Source of the DNA: Odiellus spinosus
Taxonomy: Eukaryota > Arthropoda > Arachnida > Opiliones > Phalangiidae
Direction of reading: 5' to 3'
DNA: 64,000 nucleotides
Assembly: GCA_963920705.1 (NCBI GenBank)
Contig: OY987230.1
Location: 9,743,185-9,807,184, forward strand
A program made the position numbers and the translations under genes. The notes below the pieces were generated by a model. The model searched no databases, was not told the origin of the DNA, and saw only the letters and a program-made list of their open reading frames with translations. Positions 50,801-57,870 of the stretch are shown one piece after another (within the stretch, counting starts at the first letter, position 1; every line of letters starts with the position of its first letter).

Positions 50801-53800
50801 AAGCTGGGTGAATCTAGTGGTTCTCATTTGTCAAATCAAAAGTTTATCATGGACGATTATGAGGGCCAGCTGGGAAAGCTGGTGGATGAAATGAAAACTT
50901 GCAAAGCATCGTTAGCTAAATCCGAAGGTATCATTGCTTTGAGAGAAATGGAGTTGAAAGAAATGAGAGAAAAGTCTAATCAAAAATTTATCATGGACGA
51001 TTATGAGGGTCAGCTGGAAAAGCTGGTGGATGAAATGAAGACTTGCAAAACATCGTTAGCTAAATCTGAAGGCATCATTGCTTTGAGAGAAATGGAGTTG
51101 AAAGAAATTAGAGAAAAGTGTCGCATTCTAGAAGATGAACTGGAAAGATTTAAGAATAATCTCTTTATTTCTCGAGATAGTACACCCGAATCAGACGCTA
51201 CTGGTTCATCGAGAGCCACATCAACTGATGAGGGTAGCGTGGATTCGGTCAAATTGCCTTCTCACATGCAACAGCTGTTTGACAAAGTTCTCAAAGAGGG
51301 CTTGGAAGTTTTGTCACTAACTGAGCGCAAGCAAATTACTCATCATGTTAATGAAGAGCCTGAAAATGCAAATTTTAATGATAAAACTCCCCTGTACTAC
51401 GAATTGTGGCTGAAAGCGAAGGATCAATTACTAGAGGAAGTGCAAGCTCTTAAGGAAATAACCATAGTGGTAAGTTGACATTTCTAAGAGTTTTCACTCA
51501 AAAGGCTTTTTAATTTGTACTAGTTGGGTAAACTTACAAAACAATGCATGTATTTCCAGGCTCTTAAAAATAGCCCCCTTTTTTTCCATCAAATGGATAC
51601 TATTCCCTATAAAATTGTTTACTCTCAAGTTTTGCCTCTTTTAAGTTACAATTACGAGAGTATATGTTTGTGGGAGTGCTTCACACTTTGATTCTATATT
51701 CTGAACTTGATGATAATAAGAGCTAGCTGTTTTGAATTAACACTAGAATGAAGAAAACTCTAAGGTTGATGATAAGTTTCTGTACACTGGCGCTCCAGTA
51801 CAGACTTATTTAGCCATAATATAATCTTTTGGATTTTAACCAAGAAACTTGGGAATCCTTCAGGATCAGCTTCTTAGTTAGAATTATGATTTTGCGAAAT
51901 ATTAGACTCAAATTATTCTATTTACAAGATAGTTAACAGATTAAATAAACTATATATGCATGATTGTTTTGATCCACACCGGAGTTGTTCAATAAACAAA
52001 TCACCCAGCCAACACACCTAAAATTTTAATTTATAGCCAATCAGGACCAGGCAAAGTTTAGTTCCCTGTCTAGTGAGTCTATAAAAAGCAGGCATTACCA
52101 CCTGACATGTTTGAAAGTACAATTTTTGCCTACTTCTAATTCACAAAAATATGAACGTGGGCTTGATGAAACTTATTAATTTATAATCTATCTCTAAAAC
52201 TTTTCTAATATTATGTTAGTTACGGTAGTACCTTATTTATATATGCCACACGAAGAAATTAAACCACAAAAAACTGTATACCTATAGGAAAATCAAGGAA
52301 GCAATGACGAGTCGATCGCTGTCATACTTCAAGATTTTTTGAAAAGAGAGAAAAACCGTTTGCTCATGGAGCTGCAAACATATTCCATGAAGGAAGGCCA
52401 TCAAGTTTTATCTACTTGCAAAGAACTAGAAGATAAAATATATTCATTGGTACAATTTGCTGTTACTTTCTCAAAAGTTCAGCAAAGTAAACGTGTTGAT
52501 ATAAATATTTCAGGAGGATCGCCAGGAAGCTACTTTAAAGGAACTATATGATTTGGTTCACTCGCAGTTATCGAAAGAAAAAGCTAATAATGTTCAAATG
52601 GAGCAAGAAATTCTCTTATTAAAAGATCAGGTTGAAAAAGGAGCGTGGCAAATTAAAAAGCAAAGTAAATCATTCGAGATATTTTACCACATCAGTGACA
52701 TTCCATTATAATCCAGACTAATATGAGATGAATTTTCAGGAGAGTTATTAGATTACAAAGTCAAACAAGAAAAGATGTTGAGGGACGAATTCCAATCAAC
52801 TTTAGATCGGGAACAAGTCAACAACGAGCAATTGACCCAGCAATTGCGACAGCTTAGAAGTAGATCCTCGGAGCTAGAACTTTCATTAGCACTTAGACAA
52901 GCAGAGTTTCAAAAAATGCAAAATGAACTGGATAGAGCTAGGAAGGAGTGTGAAAATTTCAAGTATGAAACACTCATAAATCTGCCTGTATATCCACGCG
53001 ACTTTACTAGTTTATTTTCAAATTTGACATCAACAGATCTGTCGCTGAAGCTGAGAAAAATCACGCTAACGCTTTACTCCAAGCCCTGGAGGCTGAAAGA
53101 GTCAATTTTAGTCAAATTCACATGGCCCTAGATTCCGAGAGAGAGCACCGGAAAACTTTACTCTCTAGAGATCAACAAATTATTAATGTAAGTTTATCAT
53201 TTTTATAGGTTTGGAAAAGCTTTTAGTAATATAATGACACAATTTTTAGAAACTTCAAGCTTCTGTGGATGTTCATAGCTACGCCGAGTCAGTTTCTTCT
53301 AGAACGCTATCTCCCGAAGTTCCAAGGTATAGAGATGATAACTCCTCAAATCTAGTCTTATCACCAATTCACCATCATAACAGTTCTGTTGTTCAGGTTA
53401 AGGTAAGCTTTACAAAAACATTTGTGGCAACGAAATAGTGGTTTTTGAAAAGCGATTCGCATGAAAAATCAAGTGATAGTGGATAAAATTAACAATCTCG
53501 ATTTTAACAAGAGTTTTTTTGCTGCGGGGTCACAAATTAGAAAAAACGAGCGAGAAATCAATATTCATTTCCTTTAGACATTATCCCTTGCTTTAAAAAC
53601 AAATAGTTTGATGTGATTTGCTTTTCAACCAATGATTGATTGGTTGGAGCGCTGAATTGTTTTCCTTAATTATTTTCAAGATTGAGGTACAATTTTTTAT
53701 ACTCTGAAAATTCTAATTTAATTTTGTTTTCGTGGGAAATTTAAAAATTGCACTCGCTTTGAACACCAGGCTTTAGGGGTATTAAAATAATTAGGGCAGT

Positions 53801-54946
53801 CTAAAGCCAATCTATTGAACCCTAATTGTAGGAAAAATGTTTAAAATGTGGCTTTTACGAAAATATCTTGAGCCAAGAGAGGTCAAACTGGAAGAAACAT
53901 GAAGAGACAATGACCAAACTCTTGCAAAGTGCGGAAAATGAAGTAGCTCAGTTGAAACAGAGAATTCTCTTATCCAATTCTTCTTCCAAAAATGACGCTT
54001 CTAGTCAAAGACAAAAGGTTTGCTGAACTTCATCCAAAATTCTCTGAACCCGATACTGTTCCAAAAGTCATTTTGCTATTTTCATTCAGCTATTGCAAGT
54101 TCATTGGAAATACCGCAAATCTGAGAAACATAGAATGTCACTAGTCTACCAGAAACGCTATTTACTAAAACTACTTCAAGGCTATCAAAAAACCGAGAAA
54201 GCTACTCTTTCTGTTTTAAATGAAATGGGCGTCTGTAGCCCTACTTCATCCACCCAAGGCAGTATCTTCGAAGAATATGGTCAGAGTTACTTTTCAGACT
54301 CACGAGTCGGGGTTCCCAAGAAAAAAAAGCGAATCAAATTTCGCAGTGTGGTCAAACTCGTTATTGGCACCATTAGATTTAGGTTCCTCTTGGACCGTTC
54401 AAACCAAGCTCAACAGTTCTTTATCTATGGCAAACAGCAGCAAATGGCAACGAATGAAGTTCTTCCCATCACCAATACACCGAAATTCGCACCGTATAAT
54501 GAACCTTATGGTAAAATTTTGGTAATTGAATAATGAAACTTCGTATTATAACACTGCGTGTATGATTTAGGACTATCCCACCTGTTTTCGAGCACTAGTT
54601 GCAGTTCCTCTTCTAGCACATCAAGCAAATATTTAACCAATAAATTGCATCAAATCGTCTTTGATCCTTCCACAGTACAACACACTAACCAGTCATGCGG
54701 GTAAGTTAAAAATTGGAAATTGGATGAGCTTTCAGGAGGGAGGGGGGACGTGTTAGATAATGAAATTGGTGGCAGGAATATTTGATTGGGGTGGCATATA
54801 TATAGGGTTTAATAAAGACCACTATGATATATTTTTCTAGTTCTATCAAAAGTGACGTAAGTAACTCTGACTTGCCCAGAGGTCAGAGAATAGAAGAAAA
54901 CTTCGTTTTGAGACTCGAAGCTATGCACAAAGCTCTTGGCCTTTAA
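25387..54946 (+). CDS. Plp: Pericentrin / AKAP9-family centrosomal scaffold (Plp), whole gene
   Basis: This is the coiled-coil scaffold of the centrosome and basal body: it anchors gamma-tubulin nucleators and signalling enzymes to pericentriolar material and is targeted by a C-terminal PACT domain. I assembled 32 coding exons joined by GT-AG introns; the summed length, 12,360 nt, is divisible by three and gives about 4,119 residues plus stop. That is close to human AKAP9 and longer than Drosophila Plp. The N-terminal motif MDEEERRIKLEAGKAK, the AKAP9-like blocks in exons 5, 17 and 18, and PACT in exon 30 identify it. Almost everything between is heptad-rich coiled coil. Exon groups are given in the following entries. 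The only uncertain junction is the start of exon 17. Intron 1 hosts an antisense GPCR gene. Confidence 0.9.
25669..25674 (-). terminator. Possible polyadenylation signal of the GPCR gene
   Basis: AATAAA on the minus strand, about 310 bases past the stop codon at 25986. Its use is inferred from position only. Confidence 0.3.
25986..28775 (-). CDS. Methuselah-like class B (secretin-type) GPCR
   Basis: Two exons on the minus strand, 28775-28012 and 26343-25986 (373 residues), join at AG/G to read RKRFHLYLKLFIIMGMVWIS. Seven membrane segments are visible. TM1 starts YYPILMSTLSLSIVCLLVTI; TM3 contains SCKAM and MSFDIWQTV; TM4 has YALYAWIG; TM5 has IYFNAPVGLILIGN; TM6 has MVWISEFIPWI. The C in SCKAM and the C in QRCWLNG would form the usual loop disulphide. 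The start has a good context (CACAATGG). Its short N-terminus has four N-glycosylation sites but no cysteine, so the Methuselah ectodomain is missing or lies on unseen upstream exons; a possible acceptor CACAG precedes 28798. Ligands of this family are mostly unknown. It lies wholly inside Plp intron 1. Confidence 0.82.
27174..27731. mobile_element. Inverted-repeat element with CCCTTACC ends inside the GPCR intron
   Basis: CCCTTACCAAAAGAACAAG at 27174 and CCCTTACCAATAAAAGTTGG at 27545 face the inverted end CTTTTTTCGGTAAGGG, which ends at 27731. The inner copy holds AAGAGGTCTTGGGGAA twice and its inverse TTCCCCAAGAC once, so it folds on itself. No coding frame is present. It sits in the 1.67-kb GPCR intron, and so also in Plp intron 1. 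Confidence 0.55.
28776..31113. other. Remainder of Plp intron 1 upstream of the GPCR gene
   Basis: This must contain the GPCR promoter and any missing 5' exons. A 45-codon open stretch on the minus strand (about 29068-28927) ends at a consensus donor (AAT then GTAAGT). Its phase does not fit the known exon, so at best it is 5' leader. A fragment of a dispersed repeat (CTACACAGTAGATTTACCTT) lies at about 30770-30905, with a relative at 55216-55370. Confidence 0.4.
30770..30905. repeat. Dispersed repeat, GCTACACAGTAGATTTACC family, copy 1
   Basis: GCTACACAGTAGATTTACCT here is followed about 80 bases later by TATTTAGTGTGC. Both words recur in the same order at 55228-55335. No frame or terminal repeat is evident. 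Confidence 0.5.
32944..36381 (+). CDS. Plp: Plp exon 6, giant coiled-coil exon (1,146 codons)
   Basis: A single uninterrupted exon encodes residues 254-1399. It opens after AATAG and closes at GAG followed by GTAGGG. It consists of long heptad-rich coiled coil rich in Glu, Lys, Leu and Ser, broken by acidic linkers. Around 34,795-35,170 is a more distinctive segment (KWLLMTRDQLIDALPRYVVE, then LLLEERLRMETENKNAILAQ). Its last third carries four copies of a V-K-x-V-x-D-L-G-G-like motif (35182, 35638, 35953, 36130). The track of open frames on the opposite strand here is a shadow of this exon. Confidence 0.9.
36454..38104 (+). CDS. Plp: Plp exons 7-11
   Basis: Exons are 36454-36588, 36647-36898, 36975-37242, 37753-37841 and 37918-38104, residues 1400 to about 1709. 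The exon 9 donor is the GTAAGT at 37243, not the earlier GTATCT. Only that choice (phase 1) keeps exon 10 open, reading through SSETYTQTATPFFKVVNDIA. Exons 7-9 are coiled coil; exons 10 and 11 are less regular and may form a linker. Introns here are mostly short (58 and 76 bp), except one of 510 bp. I see no catalytic motif. Confidence 0.8.
37243..37752. other. Plp intron 9 with a dispersed repeat fragment
   Basis: GGAATTCTTAAGGGA (about 37291-37305), preceded by AGAAGTTATACT, has a relative at about 48650-48680 in intron 22 (AGAAGTTACAC, then AGAATTCTTAAGGGA). The intron ends in a run of about 20 T before the acceptor AAATAG. Confidence 0.4.
38735..38790. repeat. Fragment of the CCTGACTTTTCCAGG family in Plp intron 11
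   Basis: TCAGGGAAAACCTGGAGAAG and TCAGGGAATTTTG are the reverse complement of the words that fill the elements at 10273 and 13881. It is a short remnant. Confidence 0.45.
38985..40945 (+). CDS. Plp: Plp exon 12, coiled coil with internal duplications
   Basis: This exon encodes residues about 1710-2363 and begins DMQDYLENYSSHVKKLLKAM. It is almost entirely coiled coil. Two internal repeats are clear. First, a 67-residue unit carries G-D-L-G-x-x-M-S-D-L-I-x-D-H (near 39407 and 39608, 201 bp apart). Second, a 150-residue unit begins EMDSMKIGF (at 39920 and 40370, 450 bp apart), and its two copies are about 71 percent identical over 137 residues by my count. Both repeats keep the reading frame. 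The donor GTATGA is weaker than most in this gene. Confidence 0.85.
41029..45336 (+). CDS. Plp: Plp exons 13-17, AKAP9-like middle region
   Basis: Exons are 41029-41105, 42585-42638, 43899-44068, 44674-44847 and 45118-45336, residues about 2364-2594. Exon 14 must end at 42638 (donor GTAAGT) to give the phase needed by exon 15. Exon 15 (TNNRLMNVLSDLVKTFVDTE) parallels the AKAP9 block N-N-R-L-L-K-I-L-L-E-V-V-K. Exon 17 (SRRLRAAVDHILSLLSELIE) parallels S-S-R-L-Q-A-A-V-E-K-L-L. The exon 17 start is ambiguous: 45118 and 45154 both fit phase 1, while 45113, after the best pyrimidine tract, does not. Two 21-nt microexons may also belong here (42204 and 44974). Confidence 0.75.
42204..42224 (+). CDS. 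Plp: Candidate 21-nt microexon of Plp
   Basis: CTTGGAGATTCCCTTCATACT is flanked by a strong acceptor (TTCTTCATATTCTTTTAG) and a perfect donor (GTAAGT). It lies in the intron between exons 13 and 14. In the phase 2 context it adds seven residues (S-L-E-I-P-F-I plus a split codon) without a stop and without changing the frame. It is either an alternatively included microexon or a coincidence of good splice sites. Transcript reads would decide. Confidence 0.45.
43012..43155 (+). mobile_element. Half copy of the family I MITE in Plp intron 14
   Basis: TTAAAGGGAGAATGCAGCC opens the copy. The next words (AAGTGATTTTTCTATCAGTT, TTATCATTCAAAAAGGCC, TAGTAAAAAATTACAAACC) follow the left half of the 14878 copy up to AGAATAGGCTTG, where homology stops. 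The 98-codon frame across it (43038-43334) is repeat sequence and not a gene. Confidence 0.65.
44236..44516. mobile_element. Family II hairpin MITE in Plp intron 15
   Basis: GAAAAATCTTTTAATTTGGTC and GGTGGACCAATTGAGAAATT on the left, and GATAAGCCAATTTTTTTCGT with GGGAGCACATTAAAATAAAA on the right, match the arms of the element at 8580-8873 in order. The 65-codon frame within is spurious. Confidence 0.6.
44974..44994 (+). CDS. Plp: Second candidate 21-nt microexon of Plp
   Basis: The 21 bases beginning CTTGCAAAGC lie between a strong acceptor (CATCTTCATTTATAG) and a consensus donor (GTGAGT), in the intron between exons 16 and 17. In phase 1 they read A-C-K-A-K-L-L with no stop and restore the same phase. 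Inclusion would change the split codon at the ambiguous start of exon 17. A chance match is the alternative. Confidence 0.45.
   Translation, partial: LAKQNC
45692..46893 (+). CDS. Plp: Plp exon 18, AKAP9-like coiled coil
   Basis: Residues about 2595-2995. The exon starts DILSSMRSEDGAVS and ends at KSD before GTGAGT. The block EEQVHEREQEQEDFFQELEK is strikingly like the conserved AKAP9 sequence with E-Q-A-x-D-R-E-x-E-R-D-x-F-Q-Q-E, which supports orthology with AKAP9 / pericentrin rather than with a generic coiled-coil protein. The rest is heptad-rich, with a short less helical segment near the end (YFSWHLSPGTSEENS). Confidence 0.85.
46956..48364 (+). CDS. Plp: Plp exons 19-22
   Basis: Exons are 46956-47144, 47389-47550, 48068-48190 and 48320-48364, all phase 0, residues 2996-3168. 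They encode continuous coiled coil (ELQTERSLLQQQLSDQLYQI; LETYQKNYPKVQNQLRDKNA; EQIKVLLNEKERISNEFQEV) and end in VNVQTDMESASLVAL. The open frame that seems to extend exon 20 upstream to 47248 is intron: a clear acceptor GTTTGCAG lies at 47388. Confidence 0.8.
48365..50296. other. Plp intron 22 (1.9 kb)
   Basis: This is the longest intron of Plp after intron 1. I see no exon, nested gene or complete transposon in it. A repeat fragment shared with intron 9 lies at about 48628-48690. CTGCAACCCTGCAGGGTTGC at about 48465-48484 is a small perfect-looking palindrome. Confidence 0.4.
50297..51469 (+). CDS. Plp: Plp exon 23, coiled coil with a recent 144-bp duplication
   Basis: Residues 3169-3559. 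It follows a 1.9-kb intron with acceptor ATTTCGCAG. A 48-residue unit beginning NQKFIMDDYEGQL occurs twice in tandem (50834-50977 and 50978-51121), with about nine base mismatches by eye. The downstream part changes from coiled coil to a Ser/Thr-rich acidic linker (SRDSTPESDATGSSRATSTD), then a compact segment (MQQLFDKVLKEGLEVLSLTE and YELWLKAKDQLLEEVQALKE). That segment resembles the conserved pre-PACT region of the family. Confidence 0.85.
52288..54017 (+). CDS. Plp: Plp exons 24-29, pre-PACT coiled coil
   Basis: Exons are 52288-52449, 52514-52664, 52740-52962, 53037-53187, 53250-53402 and 53832-54017, residues 3560-3901. Three consecutive introns are only 64-75 bp. The junction of exons 26 and 27 (phase 2) gives KECENFK-SVAEAEKNHANA, which corrects the frame that otherwise reads on to 53131. 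Exon 29 carries EKCLKCGFYENIL, with a CxxC pair, and then W-K-K-H-E-E just before PACT. The CxxC is conspicuous in an otherwise cysteine-poor protein. Confidence 0.8.
54090..54946 (+). CDS. Plp: Plp exons 30-32 with the PACT domain
   Basis: Exons are 54090-54510, 54571-54700 and 54841-54946, residues 3902-4119. The PACT domain spans about 3907-4008. Its first helix contains SLVYQKRYLLKLLQGYQKTE, the family's Y-Q-K-x-Y-L-L-x-L-L-x-G-F/Y-Q signature, and its second is IKFRSVVKLVIGTIRFRFLL. It binds calmodulin in vertebrate homologues and targets the protein to centrioles. The tail (SHLFSSTSCSSSSSTS, then EENFVLRLEAMHKALGL, then TAA) matches the L-E-A-x-x-x-x-L-G-L ending typical of pericentrins. 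Confidence 0.9.
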
Positions 54947-54954
54947 TTAGCCAA

Positions 54955-54960
54955 AATAAA
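54955..54960 (+). terminator. First polyadenylation signal of Plp
   Basis: AATAAA lies eight bases past the Plp stop codon. Its use would give an unusually short 3' UTR. Confidence 0.3.
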
Positions 54961-55082
54961 TTAATATTTATGTTCACCTTCTCTCGACCAAAATATAACA
55001 AAAGGGTTTGATACTCGTATCTTATACTCTTTTGCTAATTTAAGGTTTAATTGTATATATTTATGTATCGCTTGTTCTTGTA

Positions 55083-55088
55083 AATAAA
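55083..55088 (+). terminator. Second, likelier polyadenylation signal of Plp
   Basis: AATAAA followed by AT-rich and then TG-containing sequence (ATAATGTTAACACATGTATG) within 30 bases. It would give a 3' UTR of about 150-160 bases. This is inferred from position and context. Confidence 0.5.
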
Positions 55089-55215
55089 ATATTTTCATAA
55101 TGTTAACACATGTATGGGCAGGACCTCTTTTTCCATCAAAGGCATTCAAAGTCAAATTACAAGGAAGATAACTATTGACTAACAAAAAACCCTTTAAAGC
55201 AAGTGGTGGGTCTGT

Positions 55216-55370
55216 TAGCGCTTCTCTGCTACACAGTAGATTTACCTTATTATATCAAATGCATGAAGGGAGGGTCTAATAAGCGGAGCTGGTCCCCGCT
55301 TTTGGCAAGCCATATTTAGTGTGCAGCAGGAAGAGACTTTCACGGGTCATCTGGAGGACCACCGCTAAAC
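55216..55370. repeat. Dispersed repeat, GCTACACAGTAGATTTACC family, copy 2
   Basis: It shares GCTACACAGTAGATTTACCTT and TATTTAGTGTGC, in order, with the copy at 30770-30905. It abuts the family I half MITE that follows. Confidence 0.5.
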
Positions 55371-55521
55371 ATATCTCCATGAATCCATCTAAGCTTTTTT
55401 TCTGGGTAAGTTTTAAATTGATTTCTAGTTTATTATTTGTTCAATTTTTTTTAATGGTGGATTATCAGGATAGATAAGGTATTGATTAAAAATTACTTGT
55501 TAGGTTGCATTCTCCCCTTAA
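55363..55521. mobile_element. Right half of a family I MITE
   Basis: ATATCTCCATGAATCCATCT and AAGC are followed by GGTAAGTTTTAAATTGATTT, AATGGTGGATTATC and the terminus TTGTTAGGTTGCATTCTCCC, then CTTAA. This is the exact order of the right half of the copies at 13488 and 15338. Confidence 0.65.
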
Positions 55522-57719
55522 AGGGGATACCAGTATTTTTAATTGATTTGGACTTAAAATTCGTTTATAATCCATATCAAAACTCAAAAATATTGTATAA
55601 AAATGGCAATTAAACCATGTTAACACTAAAGCTATTTCTAACAAATTTCTGTTCAGGCACCATTTCGAACACAGAAGTACTTTGAAATCTGATTTTTTAG
55701 AGCCTAATTTCGGAACTTTGATAGTGAACTGCTTATTACTTTCATTGAGATATGTAATAAATCAAACCCTAATGGAACAAAAAGCTCGTAACAATGTGAT
55801 GGCTATGGTAGTGCGTATTAATTTGTGTATATAGATTTGTGAATGAGACAAGTTTTTTAAATTTTTTAAATGTTTATTGAAAATTTACACCCCAATGCTC
55901 TATGAATTTTTTCAACCATGAATATACTCTAGGGATTAATCATCTGACTTCAATCTCAAACTGATTAGAGACAAAACCCCTGCCATAGTAGTTGAATATT
56001 CATGCTTGAAATGAATAATTCACGTTTTCATTTTGCTATCTACAAAATGAATGTTAGATCTGTAAAAAAAATTTCCTTCATAAATTAAGAATTTCACAAA
56101 CCATGCATTTCTACCTGTATGAAAAATTTCGCGAACTAACGTACCAAATCTTCAATCCATAGAACCATGTCAGAGTCAAAACCAACTGTAAAATTAACCA
56201 TGGGTACATTCAGTAAAGCTTTAAGTCTCAGTAACTAGTGTTTCTGGTCACGTCATGGGTTCATAAATTTGGATAACCAATGGCAATTTCTGATTATTCC
56301 AGTAAATTTACCCGTTGCAACAAGTTTTGTAAATAGTAATATAACAATTTTGCTGCTTAAGATTGAACCAACTTAATGTCATACTCTCAATGAAAAATGC
56401 TCTTTTCAGGAAGACACAGCGGTGTCTTAAAGCTTAGCTTTACTGAATGTAACCTTTAACAATAAAATAGGCTTAATAAGTAGTGATTCTTGAAGCACTT
56501 AAGACCCTAACCCGAGGAAAGCGAATCAAAACTACTTCAATTAGAAAAAAATACCTTAAAGCCTTAAAATATCTCACATGGAGCGGGCTTTTCTTTCAAA
56601 TCCACTTGCCACGTGGCTTCTTAGGTGAAAGTTGACCCCACACGCAAATTGCGCTCGCTCTCGATTCTCCCTATAGCTGCCCGAAATTTTTTCATTCCCT
56701 TCTTCACCTTTGATGTTTGCTCGCTTCTTAATTAAGCAATCATCAACTTTTGAAGACCAACAAGAAATTCTTTCCTCTTTTTAAAAAAAACTTGAAAGCC
56801 TTCTTTTTTCTCTTCCCGTTTTTCCAATCTTTCTTTCGCTAATAATCTTCTATAAACTAATTTCATTATTTTCTTCCCCTCAGGCTTGAAGCTTGCTCGC
56901 AAATTTTTTTCGCAGCCATTTCATTTTTTTCTAATATCTGTTAAAGCCGCCGTTTTTCATTTTGTTCGCTTCTTTTGCCCTTGTTAATAAATATCTTCTA
57001 CGGTATATCATTTTGATTATAGCCGAGATTTCTTTTTTCTTCCTTAAGGAAAATTAAGTACCAATTTCTTCGGTATCTTCTCTTTTTTATTTTTCTTTCT
57101 TCAATACCCTTTGAATGTTAAAAACAAAAGGGTCGATTAATTTTTATCGAAAAGACCTCAAGTTGTCTTTTTACATCACGCGAAAAAAAAAAGTTATATT
57201 CCAAAGAGAAAAAAAAAAGAACCACAATGAAATATTACAATGCACAAGGATTGAGAAAGGGTTTTTCTCTCAAAAATAATTATAAAATTACTGAGTGAAT
57301 ACAATTATTATTATTGACGCGTGAAATAAGCCAAGGGATGAAAAAAATTAAAGGGGTTCGCTATATATAATTGGGATTACGCTATTTAATAATTGTACAG
57401 TTAATAATTGCGTCCGTAACTTCACTTTACGGGAGAAAAACGCATTGAAATTTGATATAATTTTGACAAGCTGTTTTATGGGTATATTTACTGTTAGTAA
57501 AACTACTTAAAATGATGATTAAGGAATTTAGAGAAGAGGAAAATTCCCCGTCAAATTTACTATTTCCAAATGGGAATTGTTTGTAAGGTTTGGGTACGCG
57601 TGTGAATGATCTAAACTATTCCTATTTTTATAGGGATTAAAAAGTTCTGAAGCAAAAATGTTCGTAATCCAAGGAGAAGGAGACTAAAAAGTGTCCTATA
57701 TTTTCTAGCAATCTCCCCC
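55522..57719. other. Gene-free DNA and 3' UTR side of tra2
   Basis: No coding exon is seen. The part from about 56,500 to 57,720 is rich in T and TTC words on the plus strand, so purine-rich on the tra2 sense strand, and probably includes the tra2 3' UTR. The stretch 55,650-56,450 holds nothing I can name. Confidence 0.4.
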
Positions 57720-57870
57720 TTAATAATACGAAGCGTATTTGCGGGGAGAAACGGATCGCGATCGGGAATACCTACGTCCACGATAGTAAGGCGATGGCGA
57801 TCTTGCTCCTCTGTAACTACCACCTCCTCCGCCAGCGCTGCTTCCTCCACCGCTGCCATTACCACCTCCA
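57720..57870 (-). CDS. tra2: tra2 exon 8, glycine linker and C-terminal RS region
   Basis: It starts [18 protein letters not shown], then [20 protein letters not shown] and [12 protein letters not shown], then TAA. The glycine run and the short RS2 tail are as in other Tra2 proteins. The acceptor is TTTTTTTCCACAG. Confidence 0.9.

Noticed and set aside
52450..52551. Read-through of the exon 24 frame to a stop at 52551
   Set aside because: Splicing at TTG/GTACAA to the acceptor ATTTCAG at 52513 restores coiled coil that continues into exons 25-27.
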